Below, piece after piece: positions 20,191-33,535 of a stretch of DNA of 64,000 nt. The notes under the pieces are model-generated. The model ran no database searches. It was not told the DNA's origin and worked only from the letters and a program-made list of their open reading frames with translations. The DNA lies in the NCBI GenBank assembly GCA_020631735.1, contig CM036223.1:5804191-5868190 (forward strand). The letters run 5' to 3'. The stretch is from Saccharum officinarum. Lineage: Eukaryota; Streptophyta; Magnoliopsida; Poales; Poaceae. The position numbers and the translations under genes are program-made. Every line of letters starts with the position of its first letter. The stretch's first letter is position 1.

Positions 20191-23058
20191 ATGCTTTCTT
20201 GGTTGTCGGATGTGTTCCCCGACGACTTGCCAGGCATGCCACCCGACCGTGACATTGAGTTTATTATTGAATTATTGCCTGGAATTGCACCTATAGCTAA
20301 GCGTCCATATAGAATGGGGGTTAATGAATTAGAGGAACTTAAGAAACAAATAAAAGAGTTGCAAGAGAAAGGTTTCATTCGTTCTAGCTCTTCACCCTGG
20401 GGAGCTCCAGTGATCTTTGTTGACAAGAAGGATGGTTCTCAAATGATGTGTGTTGATTATCGCTCACTCAACGAGGTAACTATTAAGAATAAGTATTCAC
20501 TGCCTAGGATTGATGACTTGTTTGATCAGTTGAGAGGTGCTTGTGTGTTTTCTAAGATTGATCTTCGCTCTGGTTATCATCAATTGAAGATTTGTGCTAC
20601 TGATATACCAAAGACAGCATTCACAACGCGGTATGGCTTGTATGAGTATACAGTAATGTCTTTTGGCTTGACTAATGCCCCTGCATACTTTATGTACCTG
20701 ATGAATAAGGTATTCATGGAATATCTCGATAAGTTTGTAGTAGTATTCATCGATGACATATTGGTATATTCTAAGACTAAGGAAGAACATGCTAAACATT
20801 TAAGATTGGTCTTGCAGAAGCTCAGAGAGCATAAGCTCTATGCTAAGCGTAGTAAGTGTGAGTTCTGGTTGAAGGAAGTTATCTTTCTGGGTCATGTGGT
20901 CTCTAATGGTGGAATTTCAGTGGATCCTAGCAAGATAAAGGATGTGTTGAATTAGAAGCCACCAACCGATGTGGGAGAAATTTATAGTTTCTTAGGATTG
21001 GCTGGATATTATAAAAGATTTATTGAAGGGTTCTCTAAGCTTGCTAAGCCAATGACAGCATTGTTAGAAAAGAATGCTAAGTTTGTGTGGTCTGATAAGT
21101 ATCAGGTTAATTTTGAGGAACTGAAGAACAGATTGACAACAACCCCGGTGTTAGCTTTGCCAGATTTGAGTAAGAATTTCTCTATCTATTGTGATGCATC
21201 TCGTTTGGGTCTTGGTTGCGTGTTTATGCAAGAAGGCAAAGTAGTGGCCTATGCATCTCGACAGTTGAGGAAGCATGAGTTAAATTACCCTACTCATGAC
21301 TTGGAGTTAGCAGCAGTTGTACATGCTTTGAAAATATAGAGGCATTATCTGATTGGGCATAAGAGTGATATTTACACTGATCATAAGAGCTTGAAGTATA
21401 TTTTCACCCAGTCAGATCTAAACTTGAGACAACGACGATAGTTAGAGTTGATTAAGGATTATGATTTGGAAGTACATTATCATCCGGGCAAGGCTAATGT
21501 TGTCACTGATGCTCTTAGTAGAAAGAGCTATGCTAATGAGGTACATGTAATGCCTATGTCAAATGAGTTGTGTGCTGAGATTGAGCATTTGAACTTGGGT
21601 ATTGTCATTAATGCAGTGAAATTGGTGACAGAGCCTGTATTGGAGCAAGAAATACGCAAGGGTCAGTTGATAGATGACAAAATAAAGGAGATAGTGAGGA
21701 ATATACCGAAAGGTAAGGCACTTGGATTTCATTTGGATGATAAAGGAACTCTATGGTTTGGAAAACGATTATGTGTGCCTGAGAACAAGGCTATAAGAGA
21801 AGTAATTCTACGTGAAACTCATGAGTCCGCTTACTCTATTCATCCTAGAAGTACCAAGATGTATATGAATTTGAAAGAGAAGTATTGGTGGTATGGGTTG
21901 AAAAGAGATGTTGCAGAGTATGTTGCACCGTGTGATAGGGTTAAAGCTGAATATCAGAGGCCTGCAGGATTGTTGCAACCGATGCAGATACCTGAGTGAA
22001 AGTGGGAAGAAGTTGGTATGGATTTTATTGTAGGGTTACCACGCACTCAGAGAGGTTTTGATTCAATATGGGTCATAGTGGATCGTCTGACTAAAGTTGC
22101 TCACTTTATACCGGTCAGAACAACATATTCCAGTGCAAAGTTGGTTGAACTGTATTTGGAAAGGATAGTAAGTTTGCACGGAGTTTCAAAGAAGATAGTG
22201 TCAGATCGAGGTACTCAGTTCACATCATATTACTAGTAGAAAGTACAAGAGTCATTAGGGACTAAGTTGAATTTTAGCACAGCATATCATCCTCAGACAG
22301 ATGGGCAGACTGAAAGGATTAATCAGATATTAGAAGATATATTGAGAGTTTGTGCTTTACAGTATGGTATTAGTTGGGATAAGAGTTTGTCATATGCAGA
22401 GTTTTCCTACAATAATAGTTATCAGAAAAGTCTACAGATGGCACATTTTGAAGCTTTGTATGGTAGGTAGTGTAGAACTCCGTTGTTCTGGAATCAGACA
22501 GGAGAAAGTCAAGTGTTTGGTCCCGATGTGCTTAAGAATGCTGAGAAACAAGTAAGAATGATTAGAAACAATTTGAAAGCAGCTCAGTCACGATAGAAAA
22601 GTTATGCCGATACTCGACGGAGAGAATTGACTTTTGAAGTAGGTGATTATTTCTACCTAAAAGTGTCACCTATGAGAGGTGTGAAAAGGTTCAACCAGAC
22701 AGAAAAGTTAGCACCGAGGTATGTCGGTCCTTTTAAGATCTTAGAGAGACGTGGAGAAGTGGCATATCAATTGGAACTGTCTGAGAGCTTAGTAGGTGTG
22801 CATGATGTGTTCCATGTGTCTCAGTTAAAGAAATGTTTACGTGTGCCGGAACAACAGATACCGCTAGAGGAACTCATTGTTAAGGAAAATCTCACTTATG
22901 AGGAGTATCCAGTAAAGATCTTAGAGACAGTGGAAAGAGTTACTAGGAGCCAAGTTATAAAGATGTGTAAAGTTCAGTGGAGTCGTTATTCGGAAGCAGA
23001 GGCTACATGGGAAAGAGAGGAAGATTTAAGAAAAGCGTACCCACAGTTGTTTGAGTAA
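20191..23058 (+). pseudogene. Gypsy pol polyprotein (RT, RNase H, integrase, chromodomain), eight stops
   Basis: One frame runs the whole length with no frameshift but with in-frame stops at 20953, 21337, 21439, 21997, 22234, 22237, 22468 and 22594, before the natural stop at 23056. The order is reverse transcriptase with the FIDD catalytic motif (about 20740-20765), RNase H from about 21180 ([27 protein letters not shown]), the integrase zinc-finger region (about 21800-21960), the DDE core (MDFIVGLP, VSDRGTQF, QTDGQTERIN), a GPF-type module (YVGPFKILE) and a C-terminal chromodomain (VQWSRY, ATWERE). The zinc finger shows only one of its two usual adjacent CxxC cysteines (APCDRVKA), suggesting a small in-frame loss. 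The copy cannot encode a functional polyprotein. Confidence 0.9.
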
Positions 23059-23091
23059 GCATCGTCTGAATCTTGGGACGAGATTTATTTT

Positions 23092-23104
23092 AAGGGGGTA
23101 GAAT
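23092..23104 (+). promoter_or_regulatory. Polypurine tract
   Basis: aagggggtagaat lies directly before the TG of the 3' LTR, the usual place of the plus-strand priming site of LTR retrotransposons. Confidence 0.7.
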
Positions 23105-25959
23105 TGTAACACCCTAAAATTTGCATCATTTTAAAAATAAGAGAATTGGATTTATTTACACAATTTTGTGCACATTTTAACCTAGAGAAATAATAATTTT
23201 CGATAAATAAAATCAACTATAAGGTTAGATACATGCTTGTGCATACATGCCGCTGCATATTTTTATTTGTGGTGATTGGTCTTAATTACAAGAAGAAAAG
23301 GATTTCAAAAACTATTTGAAAATGCATTTGAAATATTAGAAAAGGAAAAGGAAATAGAAATCTTCTTTCTTCTCAACTTTAGGCCCGAAGGCCGCTGCTG
23401 CCTCTCCTTTGCTAGCCCGCTCGGCCTCCTCACCTGATCGGCCTCATCAGCCCAGCAAGCCAGCTGCTCTTCTCCACTCACTTGCGCCGCGCATTGGGCC
23501 TCGCCCCTCTCCTCTCTCCGTTTTGCTGCCATCCCGGGCCCGCGCAACAGTGGAGTTGTCATCCTCCTCTCGCTCGTAACCGAGCCGGTCACCGCTCGGT
23601 GGAGTCCGATGCCGCCCCGATTCCGCCTTGCCTTGTCCTACACGCCGAGCCCCTCCTAAATAGCAGCCGCACTCACGCCGCCTACTCCACAACCCTAATC
23701 GCAAGTCATCGCCTCGATTCAAGCTCTAGCCGCTGGAACCTAGCAGCCGCCGCTCAAGCTCGGAAGCAACTCGACGAACTCGTCGATTCGGCCACCTCCG
23801 TAAGCTACCGAATGGTTCGGGTCGCTATTTCGAAGTCGCCAAACTCTTTCTTCCTTCAATTTTTATCTTGGTTGCTTATTTGGCCTTGCTGCCGTGCACA
23901 GGAGGTCCACCGCCCGCCATTGGAAGCTGCGCGTCGTCCACCGTCTGTCTCCGATCCTGTTTTCGCCCTTGGTGAGTTCGCGGGCATCTTCTCTATCTCC
24001 CTATGCTCTCGGTTCATCGGATAACGTGTTGTAGCGCTAGATTGATCAACGTCGATAAGCAATGGCTCGCCGCCGGTCAAATTCCGCCGTCGGGCTACTG
24101 TTGGTGGCCGGAATCCTCTTCTCTCATCCTCGCCATCTAATCTCGTCCATTCAATTCTAATCGGACGGCTGATATTAGCCGATACCCTTTCGGTTGTCCG
24201 TTTTGCTAAAGGAACCCCTAGTTTTCTTCTATTCTAACCTGCAGTCCATAAGTGTAAAACCCGATTACGCTTTATTCGTTTGAAAACGTAAATTCAGTCG
24301 GTTTAATTAAAAATACGTTTTTAATATTTATAGGATTTATTTCAATCTTATTTCGCTTATAAAATCTCCGTTTTAACTCCGATTTGACCCGTTCAAGTTG
24401 CGCTAGGTTCGTAATTTCATAATCTACATGTTAGTGTTACTGTTTAGTAGGTTATCAACTTTTAAAATTTGAGATTAGATTTAATCTATTACTTTAATAA
24501 AGTAAAGCTTGTTTAAATCATAACTTTTTTGTTTTAGCTCTGATTTACGTGCAATTCGCGTCTGTGTGATCCTAGTGAGATGTAGATTCGTTTTACAAAA
24601 TTTTCATCTTATTTTGCTACTGTTGGTATACTGTTCTAATTGTAACTTTGTTTGCTTTGTATGATTGCTCTTGGATGATTATTGTTGGTGTGTTAATCGA
24701 GAATAGACGGTGAGCAGTTCGTTGGTGATCCAGAGTACTATTACGAACCAAGTTAACAGGATCAGCTAGATCAAGGCAAGTATAGCATGGGATTATCCTT
24801 GTTACCTATTCACTTTAATTCACTTAATTCATTATGCATGTGTCTCCTTGTTAAGGATGCCTTAGTATTGATCTTGTTCCTTAAATCCTATGGTTTTAAC
24901 ATTGGGTAGTTTGCTAGTGCTCACATAAACAATGATCTTGTAATTTGACTAATGATATATGCAATAACACTAAAAGATGATTTTTAGCAACAGGGAACAA
25001 GAGGGCTAGAGTTTTCTCTAGATTCCTCTCTATAAGGACTTATCTATAAGCTAACATCCAGGACTTACAGTACAGCTATGAGGGCTACATAGCTCTGGCT
25101 TTAGTCATATAAGAGGACCTTTTCTAGCTTGTTAGTGGTTACCTTTATGGCGCAAGAGGGGTGTGTTCCGGAACGGGTGTAGTGCGGCTTCTGTCCTTAT
25201 GAGTATAGGTTGCGTGTCATTGTGCCATACGGAAGGGGAGCTCTACATTTGCAGGGCACAGAAACCTAGCGGTCCTAACTTGTTAGATGAACCTTGAAAA
25301 GACTTCATAGTAAAACTTAACTGTCTAATGGGGAGTCATGACCTCGGACTTTTGGGGATCATGACTTATAGTAAAAGTGTACAACCTCTGCAGAGTGTAA
25401 AACTGGTATATCAATCGTGCTCACGGTCATGAACGACCTTGGACCCTTATGAAATAGAGATCACTATTAATTTACTTGTTCTTGCTATTCATTATTCTCT
25501 TTACATGATCATGTGTTTATTATGGAAACATCACCAATTTGTTGCTACTCAATTGCTTAAAATATGACCAACTAAAAGCTACATGCAGTTAAACCAGTGT
25601 CTACCCTATTTGAGCTTCATGAACCCCATGTTACACTTGTTGAGTACTTTTGTGCTCACCCTTGCATTCCCCCACACCTCATGATGGACTCCCGAATGTG
25701 CAAATAGTGATTACTACTACTACTTTCCTGAAGATTACTAGACTTGTGGTCAATCAGTTAACGTGCCTATGCGATGGAGCTAGCTACCGCAAGAATTATC
25801 TTATGTTTCCGCATAATTATGTGAAGACTCTGTGATATTATTCGTTATGTAATAAACATTTGTGATGATACTATTTATATTTGTCATCTTATGTGTGATT
25901 GATCTCTGGGCGCACATAAGATTATACATTCCATTTGTTCCTTAAAAATGGGTGTGACA
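23105..25959 (+). repeat. 3' LTR of the truncated gypsy element
   Basis: 2855 bp, TGTAACACCC to GGTGTGACA. It matches the solo LTR at 6122-9045 throughout with scattered substitutions and small indels. Both carry a shared GC-rich block (about 23390-24060 here) with short non-conserved open frames. The two LTRs come from separate insertions, so their divergence does not date either one. Confidence 0.9.
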
Positions 25960-27790
<1,831 letters not shown>

Positions 27791-28032
27791 ATGGTTCTGC
27801 CACAGTTTGTATAAAAAAATACTACTATCTATTTACTAAAAATGTATCATTAATTTTGTCATACATTATATTTTCATAGCATGTCATAAACATTATACTA
27901 TTGCTTCCTATAAAACCCAGTAAAAAAAGTTAAGATAGTTTAACTCATCCTTTGCTTTCTGAGACGGATCGGAGGAAGTAAACCATTAGCCACACATGTT
28001 GCCTGTCTCATTGCCTTAGAGCAAGTATAATA

Positions 28033-28179
28033 TTCTCTCCTACCAAATTATAAAGTGTTTTAGCTTTTATAGATACATGGCTTTAACTATGTATATAAAC
28101 ATAGTATATATCTAATTGCGTAGCAAAGCTATGTATATCTAGAAAAGATAAAATGTCTTATAACATGGGATGGAGGGAG
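28033..28179. mobile_element. Stowaway-type MITE
   Basis: Left end ttctctcctaccaaatt, right end gggatggagggag, flanked by TA at 28031-28032 and 28180-28181. The interior resembles the MITE at 9399-9544 (tagatacat, tatgtatatctagaaaag), so both belong to one family. Confidence 0.75.
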
Positions 28180-28289
28180 TAACAGGTTATAAGTAGGCTG
28201 AATGTTGAGACGGAGAAGAGAAGGCTGAATGTTGAGATGGAGAAGAGAAGAGAGAAGAGAGCGTGGATTGTAATCTTACAGCCGACTTA

Positions 28290-28573
28290 GAGCAACTCCA
28301 AGAGACTTGATAAAATTAGATGCTAAATTGTGAGATTTAGCCATTATGTAAATAGAAAGTCCATCTAAAATATAGAGTTTTACAACAGTCAAGCTAAATT
28401 AGAAAATACAGATAGCAAGCAGGACTCGCTAGGAAAATATGGCCAACGAGAATTGTGGGATAACTAGCTAGGAAAAATAAAAAATAATATAGACAAGCTG
28501 TTGGAATGTTTTTTTAGCACAATAGCTATAAATGGCTTCACATATACATTTACCCAGCCTGCTAGAGTTGCTC
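28290..28573. mobile_element. Tourist-type (PIF/Harbinger) MITE
   Basis: Terminal inverted repeats gagcaactcc / gagttgctc flanked by the trinucleotide tta on both sides (28287-28289 and 28574-28576). At 284 bp and AT-rich it fits Tourist MITEs, which insert at TTA/TAA. A related copy is at 56349-56643. Confidence 0.8.
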
Positions 28574-28576
28574 TTA

Positions 28577-30512
28577 GACATAAGAACTTAAAAACTTTAT
28601 GAGAGAGATAACTGAGTCTTGTATATTAATAGTAAAGAGTTAACAACTATATAGATGGGCTGAAACCTAAGAGATAGACTTAAAGGATTCTTACAGGCAA
28701 TAGCAAGCTATATTATTAGCCTTGCTCTATCGAAAGGTGGAAAAGGTGATGACACGTGGTTGACACGCGGATCTGGCAGTTGAAAGATGGGGGGTCAATT
28801 CATGGAAGTCGTCCTCATCTTTAGTTCCTTTCTTTATCATCTATATATCCGTCTACTATCTCCAATATAATCCAACCGGGTCACGTAAACCAATCTCATC
28901 AGGTGTTGTCAAAAACTCAAAATCATCACGGCCGGCCAATCGGATCCCTCCCTGCGAGCGTTAGTTCCTCCTTGATGTGCGGCGGCGGGGCAGGCAGCAC
29001 GCAGCAGCTTTTCTCCTCCGGTGGTCCATCCGCCGCTACAAGACACACCAAGAAGTAGCTGGAGATGGACTACTACTTGGGCGGGCGGGCGGGCCGCCAA
29101 GTGTGGCTGATCTGACGGAGGTAGCCTGCCTACACAAGCTTGGACTTGGCCACTGCCTGCGTCTCAAATCACAGTCCTCCGTCTCCGTGTACTAAGCTAG
29201 TCTCAGACACACGGCCAGTGCCAGCCAACTTCTTTCCAATTTCCATACGGCTGCAGAGCACGTAAGGTTGTTCTTGTTCGGCAGCTCAAAATGAAAACGG
29301 TACCACATCAGGAGAGTCGTCATCACTGATAACTATAGCTCGATACAGTTTTCATTCATAGCTAGCTAGCTTTGGTTGCCGCGCGCAACCGTATGGGTGA
29401 AACTGTGAAAGACGTACATCAAAGATTATCTTGACATATCTTTCCAACTACATCCATCTTGAGCATGAGTCATCATTCACATGCTTCCAACTAGATCTGA
29501 ACCCGCATTAGGATGAGATATCCGAACATGACAGGAACCCGAGAGGATCGGACTCGAAAACATTATGATAAGCGAGGTCAGTCCTGAACTAGAATTTTCA
29601 ATAATGCTCTGCAAGCAGTACACCAAAGACGACTCTTTTGCATACTTTCCGGTCAGTACGTGGTCAGTCCTACTTGGCACGGTACTCCTCGATCTCCTCT
29701 TAATTAGGCATGCTAGCTAAGATTTTAGAGTACCATTATTAACATCAACATCATGTAAGAACGACGCTGCTATTTTTGAGTTGTGACGCAGCATCAGCAA
29801 GCAAACAGGGACGGCAGCCGAACATGTGCTGAATTCGTTGCTACTGTACTTCTGGTACGGCGAGTCAAGTCAATGCATGCATTGGCCTTGGTCGGTCGCT
29901 CGTTCCGATTTTCTTCCCATGTGTGTGAACGGGGCTGGGTGTCACGCTCAGTTTGGTTTGGTTGCTACTGTACTGTGTGTTCTGATGATGCCGCTGCGTG
30001 CAAAAAGTTGGGCAGGAACGGAGCCGCTGCTGCTGTTGCCAGTGCCACCTTTCTTCCTCTTGGGCAGGAACGGAGCAGCGCTTCACTTTGACCATTGATC
30101 GGTTTCGTTTCGTTCCTTGGTCTCCGGTTGAGCTGGAGATGAAGAGGAGGATGCAAATGGAAGCAAAGCAATGCAAGAACGAAGGAGCATGATAAACACA
30201 TGCAGTTGCTGTTCCTCCTGTAGTCCTGTTGCTGTTCGGTTCACCGAGGTAGCAAGCAAGAAGCATCCAAGCAGCAAGGAGCAAGGAGCCAAGGACCCAA
30301 GGACTGCAAGCTTAGCTGCACTGCAAGCAACATGCATGCACGGCAAAGACAAGACACACGAACTGCACACCGCACACGTTCGTCGTATCGGATCATCGGA
30401 CGTGCCCAAATTTTTGTAGTAGTATAAGCTACTCATAGCCGAAATAAGTTCAGCTCTAGATTTCAGAAGGAGATAATACTTATAGCCGAAATAAGTTCAA
30501 TTCTACTAGGAA
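28577..30512. other. Intergenic, no supported gene
   Basis: Mixed composition with short open frames on both strands. Small direct repeats are visible: gggcaggaacggagc at about 30011 and 30062, and tagccgaaataagttca at about 30437 and 30482. No promoter, domain or element boundary is supported. Confidence 0.4.
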
Positions 30513-30521
30513 ATCGTTGGT

Positions 30522-31527
30522 TCTCGGACATCCGATGGGATATGATTCCATCGGACGTTACCGAATGTCCTAGCACAAACACGCTGCACTCCCACCGTAT
30601 CGCCGCGCGTCCCGTCAGCCGGCCCCTGGCTCGCCCTGCCCCTTTCCGCAGCGTCCGAACCGTGCCCCATGACTCTTTAAACATACTTATAAAATACGAA
30701 ACACTTGCAACATGAAACACTTAAATGCAACATACGTCTGAAGCAGATAAAACATTTAGAACATAAACTTGCAACATGTCTGTGAAATATATGCAACATC
30801 TAGATAAAACACTTGCACCTTGCAACATGAGAACAATTATTGCAACATAAGACTGTTACAACATATATGTGAAACATACATCCGAATAAGCACACTTGCA
30901 ACATACATCTGAAAAAACAGATGAAACATTTAGAACGGACTCTTATAACATACGTGTACAACCATTGCAACATGTGCAACATCATGATCTATTTTCGCAA
31001 CATCCATATGAAACAATTGCAACATATCTCTGAAAGATCTAAAACAATTGAAACATACTCTTGCAATATACGCTTTCAATACAACATCTTGCTGCGCTCG
31101 GCAAAATGGAGGCTCTTCGGTGTGTTTGGTGTTCACCGGAGGCAACGGCCAACGGCGCTTGTAGGCGGCGGGCCAGCGGTGGTGGCTGCACGTCGTGAGG
31201 CATCGGCCGCACGAGCAGCGGGGAGGCCGCGGCCGCACGACTTGGAGAGGGCAGTAGCATGCTGCGCCTAGCAAGGCCGGCAGCCGAGCGTCACGACATG
31301 GAGGCGGCCACACGTTGCGCCTCGGATGGCCAGCGGCCGTGCGCTCGGAGGCGGTGGGCGAGCGGATAAGAGCGATAGGAAGAGGAGCGAGTGGATAGAA
31401 ATAAGTGGATGAGTAGTTTTTTTTAGAAATAAAGGAGTGTGGGTTGATGGGCTAGTGTCATGACCCAACCACAGAGCGTCCAGATGGACAGGCGCGCGGT
31501 TCAGAGCATTACCGATTTAAGGAGATA
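30522..31527. mobile_element. Mutator-like element, copy 2
   Basis: Same design as 724-1876: a 'ggacatccgatgg' start, a degenerate 'acttgcaacat' array (about 30680-31080), then a GC-rich right part. Possible imperfect 9-bp target duplication atcgttggt (30513-30521) / atagttggt (31528-31536), 8 of 9 matching. The exact right end is uncertain, since the family end could lie near 31510. No transposase. Confidence 0.45.
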
Positions 31528-32029
31528 ATAGTTGGTAATGATTGTGTTGCTGTTCAGATAATGCCAAGTTGATATTGCCCCTCGTTGTACGTACCCTTGG
31601 CCAGCTAGGATATGAGTTTGTCTAGTTCTTTTCGCTTATTAGCTTGATAGTCTGTCAAATCTAAACAGTTGTTTGCACCGATGGTGTATGTAATTATCTC
31701 TTCTTAATATGTCCGCCTTGTTCAGAATCTTTTAAAAAAAGGTTCACAGTAAAAGTGTGACAACGTACTTTTCTGCAGCACTTTTTTATGGCCGTGCACT
31801 GATATATGACGTTGACATTAATATGCTTTTTCTTTCTTAGCTTGTTGTGATATTTATAGGATCTGTCTGTTCGGAACTCGAGTGATCTGACCTATTTGAA
31901 CACTCAAGTAATTTGAGAGAACAAATCACACAAATGAGACAAAAAAAACAAAATTCGTGTGATTGAAGTCTAATGGTCACACGAGTAACCAAGCAGGACA
32001 AAACACAAAAAAAATACTAGGCTGTGTTT

Positions 32030-32240
32030 AGCTGAGAAAATTTGTGTGAAAAGTTACTGTAGCATTTTCGTTGTTATTTGGTAAAATTTGTCCAACCATG
32101 GATTAATTAGACTCAAAAGATTCGTTTCGAACTTTACAGACAAACTATGCAATTAGTTATTTTTTACCTACATTTAATGTTTCATGCATGCGTCTAAAGA
32201 TTCGATGTGACGGGTGGAAGAGGAAATATTTTGGGTATGC
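32030..32240. mobile_element. MITE of the common 'gctgtgtttag' grass family
   Basis: The stretch from ggctgtgtttagctgag through 'agttactgtagcattttcg', 'aagattcgtttcgaac', 'gcaattagtta' and 'cgatgtgacgggt' is a well-known abundant grass MITE sequence. Copy B of the duplication has only ttaataaaa here, so the insertion postdates the duplication or was lost from B. The exact termini are not certain. Confidence 0.65.
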
Positions 32241-32467
32241 ATCGAGTGAAACAAACATTAATTTCACTCAGATCATCCAACACCACCGTCCACCTTCACG
32301 CAAAACCACAACAACGAGTTCAAACCATACATAATTCTGAAAAAAAAAACATGCAAGAAATTAACAAAAGAAAAATATAATCAGAAAACATATAAAAAAT
32401 ATAGATCAAAAGAAAATAAAAAAAATCACACATCAGAAATTTTCTATGATGTGCAAAATTATAGAGA

Positions 32468-32475
32468 TTTTGAGG
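32468..32475. repeat. hAT target-site duplication ttttgagg, left
   Basis: Directly abuts the tcagcctgggc terminus; its twin is at 33371-33378 and the single empty-site copy at 37318-37325. Confidence 0.9.
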
Positions 32476-33370
32476 TCAGCCTGGGCATTCGGTTAAAATC
32501 GAATGTTCGGTTTGGTTTTTTCGGTTCTTTAAAAGTTCGGTTTTGAACAATGAAGAACCGTTCGGTTTATTCATAAACTGAAAACCGAGAGGTTCGGTTT
32601 CGGTTCATTACTTCGGTTTTTCGGTTAAAACCGAACCGACCGAAGTGTACTGCAGCAAGTGAAAAAAACGGAAAATCTCCCCTCCCTGCTCGACACCCAC
32701 AACCTGCGCCGCGCCGCTCGCACCTAAGCGGCTGAGCCACCTCGCACCGCCTCCTCCGGCCTCCCTGCGCTGTAGCCGCTCGCCACCGTGGCGCCGCCTC
32801 CCCGAGTCCCCGTGCTCGCAGCCGCTCGGCGCTCGCAGCTCGCGCCGCCAGCTCGCGCTGCAGCCTACTCGCGGGTTGCGCCGCCGCCGCGCATGCTCGC
32901 GCTCGCGCTGCCGCCGCCCGCGTCGCCGCCTGCTCGTCGTGCATGCTCGCGCTCGCGCTGCCGTCGCCTGCGCCTGCGCCGGCGCCTGCTCGTCGCGCTC
33001 GCGTACACTAGGGTTAGGTGTTGGGGTGACCGGGTGAGGACAGAGGACTGAGGAGCGAATGAGGATTGAGGGGGTGGGCTGCAGGGACGGGGTCAGTGGG
33101 GGCGTGGGGGTGGGCTGGTGGGAGCGTGGGAGTGGAGGTGGGCCGAGCCGTGGAGGCCAAGGTGGGCCACTTTGAAATACACGCTGATATATTCGGTTCC
33201 TTCGGTATTTCGATTCGTATGGTTGTAAAACCGAACACCGAGCCGAACACCGAACTTCCGGCAGTCAAAAACCGAAGCTGAAACCGAAAACTGACAAAAC
33301 CAAAATTTCGGTTCGGTTCGGCTCGGCTCGGTTCGGTTTGCGGTTTTCGGTGATTTTTTGCCCAGGCTGA
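32476..33370. mobile_element. hAT-like non-autonomous transposon
   Basis: Perfect 11-bp terminal inverted repeats, tcagcctgggc at 32476-32486 and gcccaggctga at 33360-33370, flanked by the 8-bp duplication ttttgagg. An 8-bp target duplication marks the hAT superfamily. The subterminal regions are rich in inverted 'ttcggttcggtt' / 'aaccgaaccg' repeats (32490-32640 and 33180-33350). The interior (32690-33150) is GC-rich with no transposase or recognisable domain. The duplicate segment at 37.3 kb shows the uninterrupted target. Confidence 0.88.
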
Positions 33371-33378
33371 TTTTGAGG
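33371..33378. repeat. hAT target-site duplication ttttgagg, right
   Basis: Exact copy of 32468-32475. Confidence 0.9.
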
Positions 33379-33535
33379 GCATTGGCTCCAACAAACAAAC
33401 CAAAAAACTGAAAACGCAGAAAAAAAAATCAAGTGCTACACGACCATTTAACACAAGAATTTTACATACTCTAATCTGAAATTTGACAAATCAATTACAC
33501 AATTGAACTATCTGAAACCACATACTACCATTTGC

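Larger units (their letters stand above)
20191..25959 (+). mobile_element. 5'-truncated Ty3/gypsy (chromodomain) retrotransposon
   Basis: Contains reverse transcriptase, RNase H, integrase and chromodomain coding sequence in the gypsy order, then a polypurine tract and a complete 3' LTR. The 5' LTR, gag, protease and the N-terminal part of reverse transcriptase are missing. The LTR is the same family as the solo LTR at 6122-9045. That LTR cannot be this element's own 5' LTR: it is flanked by its own caagt duplication, whereas aatct follows the 3' LTR here. Confidence 0.9.

Noticed and set aside
6122..25959. One full-length gypsy element with LTRs at 6122 and 23105
   Set aside because: The left LTR has its own caagt duplication on both sides, the right LTR is followed by aatct, and other elements and a host gene lie between.
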